The notes: generated by a model not told the origin, from the letters alone. Shown: positions 20,364 to 29,727, counted from the first letter of the stretch. The stretch: 64,000 nt of DNA from Microbacterium sp. SORGH_AS_1204 (GCF_030818935.1 NZ_JAUTBD010000001.1:3162001-3226000); one strand, 5' to 3'. Program-made: numbers and translations.

Positions 20364-21818
20364 TCACGCGTCCGGCGTGTGCAGACGCGCCAGGTACCGC
20401 TCCACGCGCACGGGCGCTCCACCGCGGTCGAGCAGCGACACCGTGACGATGACCGCCGTGGTCAACGGGATCGTCCAAGCCGCCGGCTGCGTCACCAGCA
20501 CCGCCAATCCACTGGTGCCGCGCAGTGCCCCACCCGCCAGCAGCGCCGCCCCGCACGACAGGGCACCGACCACCATGCCCGCCACCGCCCCGCGCGCGGT
20601 GAGGCGCGGCCACCACACGCCCAGCAGCAGCACGGGCGACAGGGTCGACGCCGCGAAGACGAACACCAGGCCGACGCTGGCCACGAGCCCGGCCGGCTGC
20701 GTCAGCAACGCCACCCCCAACGGCACTGCCGTGCACAGCACCGCTGAGAGACGGAACGACCGCACTCCCCCGCCGAAGACGTCTTGGCTGACGACGCCGG
20801 CGAGCGAGACGACGAGCCCCGACGACGTCGCCAGGAAGGCGGCAAACGCCCCGGCGACCAGGAGCGAGGTCAGCAGTTCGCCCAGCAGCCCCGGGAAAAT
20901 CCGCGACGGCAGCGCGAGCACGACCGTGTCGGCGACGCCCGGCGCCGCCAGATCGGGGGCGACCACCCGCGCGATCAGGCCCATGGTCGACGACACCGCG
21001 TAGAACGCGCCGATCAGCACGATGACGACCACCGTGGTGCGCCGGGCCGAGGCGCCGTTCGGACTGGTGTAGAACCGCACGAGCACGTGGGGCAGACCGA
21101 TGGTGCCGAGCAGCAGAGCGAGCAGCAGCGAGACGGTCGCATATACGTCGAGGGCACCCGGGCCGCTCTCGGCCGGGAACACGCGCGCGGGATCGATGTC
21201 GAAGCCGCCGCCCGAGAGCGCCGCGAGCAGGAACACCGCGGGCACCAGCAGCGCCGTGAGCTTGAGCCAGTACTGGAAGGCCTGCACCGCCGTGATCGCC
21301 CGCATCCCGCCGGCCGCGACGATACCCGCCACCAGCACGGCGACGAGCACCCCGCCCGTCCACGGCGGCACGTCGGCGACGACCCCGAGCGCGAGCGATG
21401 CGCCGTGCAGCTGCGGCACGATGTACAGCCACCCGATCACGAGCACGACGACACTGGTGACCCGGCGCACCGCGCGCGACTCCAGCCGCGCCTCGACGAA
21501 GTCGGGGATCGTGTACGCCCCGCTCCGACGCAGGGGCGCTGCGACGAACAGCAGCACGAGCAGATACCCCGCCGCGTAGCCGATCGGGAACCAGAACCCC
21601 TCCGCTCCCGAGAGCAGCACGAGGCCCGCCAGGCCGAGGAACGTGCCGGCCGAGAGGTACTCGCCGCTGATGGCCGAGGCATTCCAGACGCTTCCCACGC
21701 TGCGGGATGCCACGAAGAAGTCGCTACGCGTGCGGGACGACCGGATGCCGGCGAAGCCGAGCGCCGCGGTCATCATCACGAGCAGTCCCACCGCGGCGAG
21801 GTCGAACACCGGATTCAC
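20364..21818 (-). CDS. sodium:solute symporter family (ActP-like) transporter
   Basis: 484 residues with about thirteen hydrophobic segments. SSS features are SRSVGSVWNASAISGEYLSAGTFLG near residue 40 and the GTIGLPHVLVRFYT motif typical of acetate/pyruvate symporters. The GTG at 21818 overlaps the stop of the DUF485 gene (GTGA) and replaces a longer open frame without support. Pairing with a DUF485 protein is the usual arrangement for ActP and related monocarboxylate carriers, so acetate, pyruvate or propionate is likely. It is the last gene of the block controlled by the LytTR system. Confidence 0.88.
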   Translation of the reverse strand: MNPVFDLAAVGLLVMMTAALGFAGIRSSRTRSDFFVASRSVGSVWNASAISGEYLSAGTFLGLAGLVLLSGAEGFWFPIGYAAGYLLVLLFVAAPLRRSGAYTIPDFVEARLESRAVRRVTSVVVLVIGWLYIVPQLHGASLALGVVADVPPWTGGVLVAVLVAGIVAAGGMRAITAVQAFQYWLKLTALLVPAVFLLAALSGGGFDIDPARVFPAESGPGALDVYATVSLLLALLLGTIGLPHVLVRFYTSPNGASARRTTVVVIVLIGAFYAVSSTMGLIARVVAPDLAAPGVADTVVLALPSRIFPGLLGELLTSLLVAGAFAAFLATSSGLVVSLAGVVSQDVFGGGVRSFRLSAVLCTAVPLGVALLTQPAGLVASVGLVFVFAASTLSPVLLLGVWWPRLTARGAVAGMVVGALSCGAALLAGGALRGTSGLAVLVTQPAAWTIPLTTAVIVTVSLLDRGGAPVRVERYLARLHTPDA

Positions 21819-22207
21819 GCGGCATCCTCGGGTTCGGTGAGCTGCCGGTATCGACGTTCGTTTCGCGCTGCGGCCCGGGCGTAGATCAGGGCGAAGACCA
21901 GGATCAGGGGGTAGAAGCCGTACGCGTGCAGGACCCACGACAGGGGCACCGCGAACACCGTCGGGTCGCCGAGCGACGGCAGGGCGGCGATGACGCCGGT
22001 CAGTGCCGCCGCCACGACCAGGAACGCCGTGACGCACCCGAGCGCGAGACGCAGCTGTGCACGCACCAGACCTCGCGAGAACACCTCGTCGGCGTCGTCG
22101 GCCACACGTCCCGGCAAGGCGAACCCGCGCGTCGCGGGCCGCGACACCCGCCCCGCGGTGGATGCCGTGACCCGCACGCGCGGCAGGGGACGCTCGTCGT
22201 CGGTCAT
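21815..22207 (-). CDS. DUF485-type small membrane partner of the symporter
   Basis: 130 residues from the ATG at 22207; a GTG at 22225 would add six. There are two hydrophobic segments (LALGCVTAFLVVAAALTGVI and SWVLHAYGFYPLILVFALIY) and a basic C-terminus. Position and coupling to the SSS gene identify it as the DUF485-like companion, whose role is thought to be carrier stability or targeting. Sequence match alone is weaker than the context. Confidence 0.65.
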   Translation of the reverse strand: MTDDERPLPRVRVTASTAGRVSRPATRGFALPGRVADDADEVFSRGLVRAQLRLALGCVTAFLVVAAALTGVIAALPSLGDPTVFAVPLSWVLHAYGFYPLILVFALIYARAAARNERRYRQLTEPEDAA

Positions 22208-22442
22208 GGCATCCCATCGTGACACCCGCTCTCGTCTGCGTCGATGCGCAAGCCGACCCGATGGGTGCCACTGACTCGCGCCGTATGCACGCCGACGCGC
22301 TCATCCGGCGGGCATTTCCCGCAAGTCAACAGAGAGGGCGGCGCGGCGACGCCAGCAGCGCGGCGGCGCCGGCAGCGCGGCGACATCGGCAGCGCACCGA
22401 CGCCGGCAGCGCAGCGGCCCTAGCAGCGCAGCGGGTGCGGAG

Positions 22443-23147
22443 TCAGCGCAGCAGCGCGTCGCGCACGGAGGGCAGGAGCCGCCGGCTCACCGGCAACTCC
22501 ACGTCGGCGAGCACCACGGTGGGCGCCGCGCCCGCCAAACGCACCTCGGTGACGGCGTCGCGGTGCACGAGGGAGGAGCGGTGCACGCGCACGAAGCCGG
22601 CATCGGCCCACCGTTCGGCGAGCTCCGACAGGGGCACGCGCACCAGGTGATCGGATGCCGCGGTGTACAGCCGCGAGTAGTCGCCGTTCGCCTGCACCCA
22701 GCGCACCTCCGCCCGCCGCACGAGGCGGGTGGTCGCGCCGACCGTCACGGCGATGGTCTCGTCGTCCACAGTGTCGGCGCCGGGGGAGGAGGCGAGCGCG
22801 CGCCCGAGCGCACGGTACAACCGTTCGACGCGCACGGGCTTCAGCACGTAGTCGACCGCCTCGAGGTCGAACGCCCGCACCGCGCCGGAGTCATCGGCCG
22901 TCACGAAGACGACGGCGGGGCGAGAGCGGAGCCCCGCAAGCGCCTTCGCGAGATCGAAGCCGGTGATGCCGGGCATGTGGATGTCGAGGAACGCCACCGC
23001 GATCCCGCCCCCTTCGAGCAGCCGCAGCGCCTCGGCTCCCCCGCTCGCGGTGTGCACGACCGTCACCCGGGGGTCGGCGGCGAGCAGCGTCGCCAGCTCA
23101 TGAAGCGCGGGCGCCTCGTCGTCGGCCACGAGCACCTCGACGCTCAT
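22443..23147 (-). CDS. LytTR-type response regulator
   Basis: 234 residues. The receiver domain has the acidic pair DDE at 9-11, phospho-acceptor Asp in AFLDIHMPG near 55, Thr in FVTADD and Lys in YVLKPV. The C-terminal LytTR DNA-binding domain contains EVRWVQANGDYSRLYT, VRVHRSSLVH and LPVSRRLLPSVRDALL. Its ATG overlaps the kinase stop. By analogy with BtsSR/YpdAB of E. coli, which control CstA-type and related carboxylate carriers, it should regulate the adjacent cstA or SSS gene. Confidence 0.92.
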   Translation of the reverse strand: MSVEVLVADDEAPALHELATLLAADPRVTVVHTASGGAEALRLLEGGGIAVAFLDIHMPGITGFDLAKALAGLRSRPAVVFVTADDSGAVRAFDLEAVDYVLKPVRVERLYRALGRALASSPGADTVDDETIAVTVGATTRLVRRAEVRWVQANGDYSRLYTAASDHLVRVPLSELAERWADAGFVRVHRSSLVHRDAVTEVRLAGAAPTVVLADVELPVSRRLLPSVRDALLR

Positions 23148-24316
23148 GCGCGCGCCGTCTCGTGCTGCGGCTGCGACTTGGGCACCCGCAGGCGCACCGA
23201 TGTTCCCGAGCCGACGTTGGTCTCGATCACGAGCCCCCCACCCGGGCCGTAGAGCTGGCGCAGCCGCGCGTCGACGTTGCGGAGTCCCACGTGCGACGCC
23301 GGGGCGTCGAGGTCGAGCAGGGTGGCGAGCTCATCGGGGTCCATCCCCACGCCGTCGTCGTCGACGATGACCTCGGTATGCGTGCCGTCGTCGATCGACG
23401 TCACGGTGAGCACGCCCCCGCGTTCGCGTCGCTCCAGCCCATGGCGCACCGCATTCTCGACCAGGGGTTGCACCGACAGGAACGGGATGACGGTCGCCAG
23501 CGTCTCGGGGGCGATGCGCAGCCGCACGGTCAGGCGGTCGCCGAAGCGCGCGCGCTCCAGTTCGAGGTAGGAGTGGATGCTGCGGAGCTCTTCCGACAGC
23601 GTCGTGAACTCGCCCTGCCGGCGAAAGGAGTACCGCGTGAAATCGGCGAACTCGAGCACGAGATCACGCGCCCGGGGCGGGTCGGTCGAGATGAACGACG
23701 CGATGGCGGTGAGGGCGTTGTAGATGAAGTGGGGGCTGATCTGCGCCCGCAGCGCCCTGAGCTCCGCCTCGGCGAGGGCCGCGCGAGACGCGTCGAGCCC
23801 CGCGAGCTCGATCTGGGCCGCGCACCAGTCGGCGACATCGCCCGTGGCACGCACGAGCGGAGCGCGCACGTCGGCGGCGAAGGCGACGACCGCGCCCCAC
23901 ACCCGCCCGTCGACGACGATCGGCGCGCCGACCGCGGCTTCGCGGGCCTCGCTGAAGACCTGCCGACGTCCCGACTCGTACACGCGGGCGGCGATCCGCC
24001 GGGCGGGTCCGGCGAGCGCCTCGGGGCCGTCGACGGCCACCCGATCGGTCCCCGACTCCACGATCGCCACCGCGTCGGCGGCCAGCAGCACGCGCAGGTG
24101 CTTCGCCGCGCGGGCGGCATCCGGTTCGTCGCGTCCGCCGCGCAGCGCCGCCGCCGCGGCCGCCGCGACGTGCAGCGTGCGATGGGTGGCCCGTTCGGCG
24201 TCGCTGCCGAGGTCGCGCGGGGCGAGCGCGAAGCGGCGAGCGTAGACGAGGACCAGGGTCAGTGCGACGCCGACGACCACGCCCGCCGCACCGGCGAGCA
24301 GCGGGGCATCGAGCAT
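23144..24316 (-). CDS. LytS-like sensor histidine kinase
   Basis: 390 residues. One N-terminal membrane segment (about 1-25) is followed by a GAF-like sensing domain to about residue 165, then the His_kinase domain with the phospho-His motif QISPHFIYNALTAIASF, and an ATPase domain with PFLSVQPLVENAVRHG, DDGVGM and HVGLRNVDARL. Unlike BtsS it lacks the multi-pass 5TM-LYT domain, so it probably senses a cytosolic signal. The gene lies 13 bp after ybdD and overlaps the response regulator by 4 bp. Confidence 0.9.
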   Translation of the reverse strand: MLDAPLLAGAAGVVVGVALTLVLVYARRFALAPRDLGSDAERATHRTLHVAAAAAAALRGGRDEPDAARAAKHLRVLLAADAVAIVESGTDRVAVDGPEALAGPARRIAARVYESGRRQVFSEAREAAVGAPIVVDGRVWGAVVAFAADVRAPLVRATGDVADWCAAQIELAGLDASRAALAEAELRALRAQISPHFIYNALTAIASFISTDPPRARDLVLEFADFTRYSFRRQGEFTTLSEELRSIHSYLELERARFGDRLTVRLRIAPETLATVIPFLSVQPLVENAVRHGLERRERGGVLTVTSIDDGTHTEVIVDDDGVGMDPDELATLLDLDAPASHVGLRNVDARLRQLYGPGGGLVIETNVGSGTSVRLRVPKSQPQHETARA

Positions 24317-24329
24317 TGTCGAAGCCTAC

Positions 24330-24557
24330 TCAGCAGCAGCGCGCGCCCGGATTGCGGTCCTGCTCGGCGGTGCGCTGCCGCCAGAACTGCCGCTCGCTGA
24401 GCGGCGTCGCGTCGGGGTGCTGGGCCTTCAGATGCGCGACGTACACGTCGTAGGCCCGGTCGCCCATCAGTGTCGTGACGTACCACCGGATGCCACGACC
24501 CGCCCGCACCACCCGTGCGCCGACGCGCTGCAGGGGGCCGGGGGCCGTGGCATCCAT
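24330..24557 (-). CDS. YbdD/YjiX family small protein (DUF466)
   Basis: 75 residues. It matches the YbdD family found beside cstA/btsT in many bacteria: WYVTTLMGDRAYDVYVAHLKAQHP then SERQFWRQR. The ATG at 24557 has GGGAG nine bases upstream; an ATG at 24566 is also possible. It is cytosolic, its role is unknown, and it is presumed to assist the neighbouring carbon-starvation transporter. It ends in a CC pair. Confidence 0.85.
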   Translation of the reverse strand: MDATAPGPLQRVGARVVRAGRGIRWYVTTLMGDRAYDVYVAHLKAQHPDATPLSERQFWRQRTAEQDRNPGARCC

Positions 24558-24577
24558 GTTCGTCATCTCCCGCGGAC

Positions 24578-26842
24578 TCAGTGGTGCGACGAGACGGACG
24601 GGCGGCCGGGGTGGTCGGCGGGGAGGGCCTCCCACTCCTTCTCGATCTCGCGCTCCTCCTTCGTGGCGAGGAAGCCCGCGGCGGCGAAGCGACGGGAGGG
24701 CACGGGCGCATCCTCGAGGTTCTCTCCGCCGCCGGCCCGCAGCGCCTTGACCGTCACGATCACCGCCATGACGATCACGATGATCGCGAGCGTGACGAAG
24801 ATCACCGACAGCACGCCCTGCACGAAGGTGTTGCGCACGACGGCCTCCATCGCAGCGACGCTCTTGGCCGTGCCGAACTCGGTCTTGCCCTCGGCGAGCG
24901 CCCCGCGGAAGGCGAAGTGGTTGGCCCAGTATCCGACCGCCGGCACCGGCGAGAAGATCTTGTACATGGATGCCGTGATCGTCACGACCGCGGCGAAGGC
25001 CAGCGGCACGGCGACGATCCACAGCCACCGGAAGTACGACCGGCCCCGTTTGGCGACGATCGCGAGCACCACGGCAAGCGCGATCGCGGCGAGCAGCTGG
25101 TTGGCGATACCGAAGAGCGGGAAGAAGGTGTTGATGCCGCCGAGCGGGTCGGTCACACCGAGGATGAGGATCGAGCCCCAGCCCGCGACCATGATCGCCG
25201 TGCAGATCCAGGCACCGGGCCGCCACGACAGGTCCTTGAACTTCGGGATGACGGTGCCGATCGAGTCCTGGAGCATGAAGCGGGCCACGCGGGTTCCGGC
25301 ATCCACTGCCGTGAGGATGAACAGCGCTTCGAACATGATCGCGAAGTGGTACCAGAACGCCATCATCGCCTGACCGCCGAGGGCCTGCTGCATGATGTGC
25401 GCGAGACCCAACGCGAGGGTCGGGGCACCACCGGTGCGCGAGACGATCGAGCTCTCGCCGACCGCCGCGGCTGTGGAGGTGAGCATGTCGGGCGTGAGGT
25501 CGACGCCCGCGAGGCCGAGGCCGTTCACGAACGCGACGGCCCCCTCGACGGTGCCGAGGGTCGCGGCGGGCGAGGAGTTCATCGCGAAGTAGATGCCCCG
25601 GTCGATCGACAGGGCGGCGACGAGCGCCATGATCGCCACGAACGACTCCATCAGCATGCCGCCGTAGCCGATGAAGCGCGTCTGGCGCTCCTTCTCGACG
25701 AGCTTGGGCGTCGTGCCCGAGGCGATGAGGGCGTGGAACCCGCTCAAGGCACCGCAGGCGATCGTGACGAAGAGGAACGGGAAGATGGGGCCGCTGAACA
25801 CGGGGCCCGTCTGGCCGCCGGCGAACTCGCTGAACGCGGGCACCGAGATCTCGGGCCGCACGAGCACGATCGCGCCGGCGAGCATGACGATCACGCCGAC
25901 CTTCATGAAGGTCGACAGGTAGTCGCGCGGGGCGAGCAGCAGCCACACCGGCAGCACCGCCGCGACGAAGCCGTAGATGATGATGCCCCAGGCGATGACC
26001 GTGCGGTCGAGGTGGAAGGCCGCGTAGCCCCACTCGGTCGAGGCGACCCAGCCGCCGGCGACGATCGCGCCGATCAGCAGCACGAAGCCGATGATCGAGA
26101 TCTCGGTGATGCGTCCCGGGCGGATGTAGCGCAGGTACAGGCCCATGAAGAGAGCGATCGGAATCGTCATCGAGACGCTGAAGACGCCCCACGGGCTCTC
26201 GCCGAGCGCGTTCACCACGACGAGCGCGAGGATCGCGACGATGATCAGCATGATGAGCAGGCTGGCGAGGATCGCCGCGGTGCCACCGATCCTGCCCAGC
26301 TCGTCACGAGCCATCTGGCCGATCGTGCGGCCGCCGCGACGCATCGAGAAGAACAGCACGAGGTAGTCCTGCACCGCGCCGGCGAGGATGACGCCGACGA
26401 TGATCCAGATCGTTCCCGGCAGGTAGCCCATCTGGGCGGCGAGGACCGGACCGACGAGCGGGCCGGCACCGGCGATGGCGGCGAAGTGGTGGCCGTAGAG
26501 CACGCGGCGGTCGGTGGGGACGTAGTCCTTACCGTCCTGCTTGCGCTCGGCGGGGGTCGCCCGGCGGTCGTCGGGGCGCGCGATGTAGCGCTCGATGACC
26601 TTCGAGTAGAAGCGATACCCGATCAGATACGTGCACACGGCCGCGAACACGAACCAGATCGCGTTGACGGTCTCTCCGCGCACGATCGCGAGCATCGTCC
26701 AGCCGAGACCACCCAGCAGGGCGATCCCGATCCAGAGCGCGATCTTCGCGGGGGTCCATCTGCTGCGGAGCTTGTCGGGCTCCACGGCGACGGGGGGAAG
26801 GGTCGGATCGGTGACGATGTCGTCGTCGACGGAAGCGCTCAT
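24578..26842 (-). CDS. cstA: CstA family pyruvate/peptide transporter
   Basis: 754 residues with about 16-18 membrane segments. Signature stretches are YGHHFAAIAGAGPLVGPVLAAQMGYLPG, GALSGFHALIASGTTPK, and the final TLAIIVIVMAVIVTVKAL helix plus a charged tail. The ATG at 26842 has AGGAG at good spacing; an upstream in-frame ATG at 27058 is unsupported. Members import pyruvate, or possibly peptides, upon carbon starvation. It leads the run cstA-ybdD-kinase-regulator. Confidence 0.93.
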   Translation of the reverse strand: MSASVDDDIVTDPTLPPVAVEPDKLRSRWTPAKIALWIGIALLGGLGWTMLAIVRGETVNAIWFVFAAVCTYLIGYRFYSKVIERYIARPDDRRATPAERKQDGKDYVPTDRRVLYGHHFAAIAGAGPLVGPVLAAQMGYLPGTIWIIVGVILAGAVQDYLVLFFSMRRGGRTIGQMARDELGRIGGTAAILASLLIMLIIVAILALVVVNALGESPWGVFSVSMTIPIALFMGLYLRYIRPGRITEISIIGFVLLIGAIVAGGWVASTEWGYAAFHLDRTVIAWGIIIYGFVAAVLPVWLLLAPRDYLSTFMKVGVIVMLAGAIVLVRPEISVPAFSEFAGGQTGPVFSGPIFPFLFVTIACGALSGFHALIASGTTPKLVEKERQTRFIGYGGMLMESFVAIMALVAALSIDRGIYFAMNSSPAATLGTVEGAVAFVNGLGLAGVDLTPDMLTSTAAAVGESSIVSRTGGAPTLALGLAHIMQQALGGQAMMAFWYHFAIMFEALFILTAVDAGTRVARFMLQDSIGTVIPKFKDLSWRPGAWICTAIMVAGWGSILILGVTDPLGGINTFFPLFGIANQLLAAIALAVVLAIVAKRGRSYFRWLWIVAVPLAFAAVVTITASMYKIFSPVPAVGYWANHFAFRGALAEGKTEFGTAKSVAAMEAVVRNTFVQGVLSVIFVTLAIIVIVMAVIVTVKALRAGGGENLEDAPVPSRRFAAAGFLATKEEREIEKEWEALPADHPGRPSVSSHH

Positions 26843-27018
26843 GGGATCTCCTGCTCGCGGCACTGCGGACTCGCCGACGGTAAGGGATGCCGCGGCGGCG
26901 GGCCAGCGGCATCCGTCGATCGTGCGGTGAGCGGCGCGAACGGTGCGACGAGCGGCGTGCGCAGACGGGGGCTTCGAGCCGCTGAGCCTGCTGAAGGAAG
27001 CGGACCCCCTGTGGGTCG

Positions 27019-27912
27019 CTACGCCGGCAGATCCGACGCGCGAACGTCCTCTTTCCACGGCAGGTCCGCGCCGGCGCGGCTCACCGTCTGTGACGCCAGG
27101 CCCGCGGCGAAGGCCCCGAGGGCGGTGAGCGCCGCGCCGTCGAGCGAGTCGTCGTGGAGGTACCTGTCGATGAGCCCCACCATGAACGTGTCTCCCGCAC
27201 CGATCGTGTCGACCACGTCGACGCGGACGGCGGGAACGGTCACGCGCGCGCGAGCGGAGGCGAGGATGGCCCCTTCCCCGCCGCGGGTGATGGCGGCAAG
27301 TCGGACTCCGCGCGACAGCAGCAGGTCGAGTACCGCGTCGTGGGGAACGCAGGGGTAGAGGAAATCCGCGTCCTCGTCGCTGAGCTTGACGAGGTGCGCG
27401 ATGCCGCTGAGCTCCGCAAACCGGTGGACGGCTGTTTCGGGGTCACCGGTGAGGGCCGGACGGATGTTCGGGTCCAGGCTGATGATGGTGTCGTCCGGCT
27501 GGTTCGCAAGCGTGTGGAGGACGGAGTCGGCGCCGGGTTGCAGGAAGGCGGCGATGGAGCCGGTGTGTACGAGGCGAGCCTGGATGTCGGTGGGGGGCGC
27601 GAAGGCGTCCCACGCGATGTCGAAGTCGTAGGTGGCGTGACCACCCGGGCGGATGGTGGCGGTGGCGGTCGAGGTTCGAGCCGCGCGGGGACCGATGACA
27701 CGCACCCGGGAATGCTCGAGGTGGCCGCGGGTCTGCGCACCGTGCGGGTCGTCGCCGAGCTGGGTGAGAAGCGCGACGGAACGACCGAGTCGGCCGAGAC
27801 CGAGCGCGACGTTGGCGGGGCTTCCGCCGACGTGTTCGGCGACGGTTCCCTCGACGCCGTGCGTGATGTCGATGAGTGCTTCGCCGATGACGAGGGCGTC
27901 ACAGGTGGTCAT
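27019..27912 (-). CDS. PfkB-family carbohydrate kinase (fructokinase-like)
   Basis: 297 residues. N-terminal GEALIDITHG and GGSPANVALGLGRLG are the ribokinase-family substrate motifs; DTIGAGDTFMVGLI near residue 245 holds the anion hole and catalytic Asp. The ATG at 27912 has AGGAG nine bases upstream. The sequence type and the neighbouring GH32 remnant suggest fructose 6-phosphorylation after sucrose or fructan cleavage. No transporter for such sugars remains adjacent, so the locus looks partly lost. Confidence 0.85.
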   Translation of the reverse strand: MTTCDALVIGEALIDITHGVEGTVAEHVGGSPANVALGLGRLGRSVALLTQLGDDPHGAQTRGHLEHSRVRVIGPRAARTSTATATIRPGGHATYDFDIAWDAFAPPTDIQARLVHTGSIAAFLQPGADSVLHTLANQPDDTIISLDPNIRPALTGDPETAVHRFAELSGIAHLVKLSDEDADFLYPCVPHDAVLDLLLSRGVRLAAITRGGEGAILASARARVTVPAVRVDVVDTIGAGDTFMVGLIDRYLHDDSLDGAALTALGAFAAGLASQTVSRAGADLPWKEDVRASDLPA

Positions 27913-28265
27913 GCGGTGTGCTCCTGACCGGTGAGGTCTGCGATGCGCAGGCGCGCGAGTTTCGGGGATGCCGTCGGCGGCGGTCGCGGTGAGCGTCCAT
28001 GGATCAGCCATGATGACCTGATCGGTGAGTGTCGTGGCGCCGACGCCCCAGAATATCTCGACGGATGCGGTGTCGAGGATCAGCTGAAGGCGCAGTCGTC
28101 CGTTCACGATGGGGGCGGCGATGGCCTGTCGGCAGAGAAGGTCGGGTCGACGGCGTCGGCGTCGGTCCGATCGACATCGCATCGTCCGGTGGTGGCGTCC
28201 ATGAGGATTCGCGTCGCGTTGCCGTCTGCGACCGTGTCGAGGGGGTGCGGAACATCGCGGCGGCC
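27913..28265 (-). pseudogene. GH32 (fructosidase/levanase) C-terminal remnant
   Basis: Directly upstream of the kinase, the minus strand encodes the end of a GH32 beta-sandwich: NGRLRLQLILDTASVEIFWG and GATTLTDQV, in frame with the kinase. Further upstream, in a second frame, come RILMDATTGRCDVDRTDADA and VDPTFSA, the preceding part of the same domain. The frame switch lies near 28124-28130. The catalytic five-bladed propeller that should precede it is absent. It is therefore a truncated, frameshifted leftover, consistent with loss of a sucrose/fructan hydrolase once transcribed with the fructokinase. Confidence 0.7.
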
Positions 28266-28303
28266 ACGTACGTTGCTGTGGACACCGACGACAGGAGACG
28301 CCG

Positions 28304-28642
28304 ATGGCCGATGACGTGACCGTGACCCGCAACGACGAGGCGCGCCGCTACGAGATCCACGTGGGCGACGAGCTGGGCGGGTTCCTCGACTTCCGCCCCG
28401 CGGGCGACGACCGCCTGAACCTGCCCCACACCGAGGTAGACCCCGCGTTCAAGGGCCGGGGTCTCGGCAAGACCCTCGCCAGCGAAGCGCTGGGCGACCT
28501 CGCGCGCCGCGGCGGCAGCGTCATCCCCTCGTGCCCCTTCGTCGCGCACTACCTGCGTGAGAACGAGGTGCCCGGCCTCGTGGTCGAGTGGACCGACGAC
28601 GACGACGCAGCCGATTCGGCGGGACCCGGCGAGCCCTCGTGA
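28304..28642 (+). CDS. small GNAT-like N-acetyltransferase
   Basis: 112 residues of the short YjdJ-type GNAT group. The acetyl-CoA loop is FKGRGLGKTLASEAL near residue 48, followed by VIPSCPFVAHYL, a conserved pattern in this group. A strongly acidic tail (DDDDAADSAGPGE) closes it. RBS GGAG lies upstream of the ATG. The stop overlaps the pirin start (GTGA). The acceptor is unknown. Confidence 0.85.
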   Translation: MADDVTVTRNDEARRYEIHVGDELGGFLDFRPAGDDRLNLPHTEVDPAFKGRGLGKTLASEALGDLARRGGSVIPSCPFVAHYLRENEVPGLVVEWTDDDDAADSAGPGEPS

Positions 28643-29661
28643 CCCGCCTCGACGTCGCTCCCCCGGCATCCGAGGGCCCGGTCGAGTGCGACGGGCCGCG
28701 CGCGCTCGTCATCGAGGCACGCGAGGTGCCGCTCGGCGGCGTGCGCGGCATGGAGGTGCACCGCACGCTCCCCCACCGGGCGCTGCCGATGGTCGGCGCG
28801 TGGTGCTTCCTCGACCGGTTCGGACCGCAGGACACCCTGATGCGCGTCGAACCGCACCCGCACATCGGCCTGCAGACGGTGACGTGGCCGATCATCGGCG
28901 AGGTGCGACACCGGGATGCCGTGGGCAGCGACGTCGTGGTGCGCCCCGGCGCTCTCAACCTGATGACGAGCGGTGCGGGGATCGCGCACTCCGAGTACTC
29001 GGTGGGCGACGAACCCATCCCGCTCGATGCGCTGCAGCTGTGGGTGGCCCTGCCGGAGTCTCGTCGGCACGGCGGTCCCGCCTTCGAGCGGCACGACGAT
29101 CTGCCGGTGCTCGACCTGGGCGACGGCGCCGACGCCGTCGTCGTCATGGGCTCGCTGGGTGCGGTGGACTCCCCCGCGACGGTGCACACCCCCATCGTCG
29201 GCGCCGAGCTGCGCCTGCCGGCCGGCGTCGACGTGCGCGTTCCGCTCCGCCCCGAGTGGGAGTACGCCGTCTACGGAATGACCGGCACCGCCGAGGCCGT
29301 GACGGGAATGGATGCCGTCGACGCCGATGCCGCGCGACGCCCCTCCACCGCCGGGGAGCCGGGCACCGCGGCATCCGTCGATCACACTCGGTTGGTCTAC
29401 CTCGGCAAGGGTCGCGAGTCGCTGGAGCTGCGCAGCGAGGAGGGCGCCCGGGTCTTCCTGCTGGGCGGGGAGCCGTTCGAGGCCGACATCGTGATGTGGT
29501 GGAACTTCGTCGGCCGCTCGCACGACGAGATCGTCGAGGCGCGCGAGGCGTGGGAAGCGCAGGCCGATCGCTTCGGCGCGGTCGTGGATCACGGGCCGGA
29601 GCGCATCCCGGCGCCGCCGCTGCCCGCGGTGCGGCTGACGCCCAGGAGGCGGCGGGCCTGA
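28639..29661 (+). CDS. pirin family protein
   Basis: 340 residues. The N-terminal cupin carries the metal motif PHPHIGLQTVTW and GAGIAHSE, giving the three His and one Glu typical of pirins. The C-terminal half has a second cupin-like fold ending NFVGRSHDEIVEAREAWEAQ, the pirin C-terminal signature. Bacterial pirins act as quercetinases or as metabolic regulators; the role here is open. The gene ends in a basic PRRRRA tail that overlaps the first copy of a 20-bp direct repeat. Confidence 0.92.
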   Translation: MTRLDVAPPASEGPVECDGPRALVIEAREVPLGGVRGMEVHRTLPHRALPMVGAWCFLDRFGPQDTLMRVEPHPHIGLQTVTWPIIGEVRHRDAVGSDVVVRPGALNLMTSGAGIAHSEYSVGDEPIPLDALQLWVALPESRRHGGPAFERHDDLPVLDLGDGADAVVVMGSLGAVDSPATVHTPIVGAELRLPAGVDVRVPLRPEWEYAVYGMTGTAEAVTGMDAVDADAARRPSTAGEPGTAASVDHTRLVYLGKGRESLELRSEEGARVFLLGGEPFEADIVMWWNFVGRSHDEIVEAREAWEAQADRFGAVVDHGPERIPAPPLPAVRLTPRRRRA

Positions 29662-29687
29662 CGTCGCGGAGGCGGCGGGCCTGACGT
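29645..29687. repeat. 20-bp direct repeat pair at the pirin 3' end
   Basis: GGAGGCGGCGGGCCTGACGT occurs at 29645-29664 and again at 29668-29687. The first copy includes the pirin stop region. It marks the boundary with the accessory block that follows. Confidence 0.9.
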
Positions 29688-29727
29688 ACAGCGGCACAAT
29701 CGACGCCTCTCGGCGGTGCCTCGTCGG

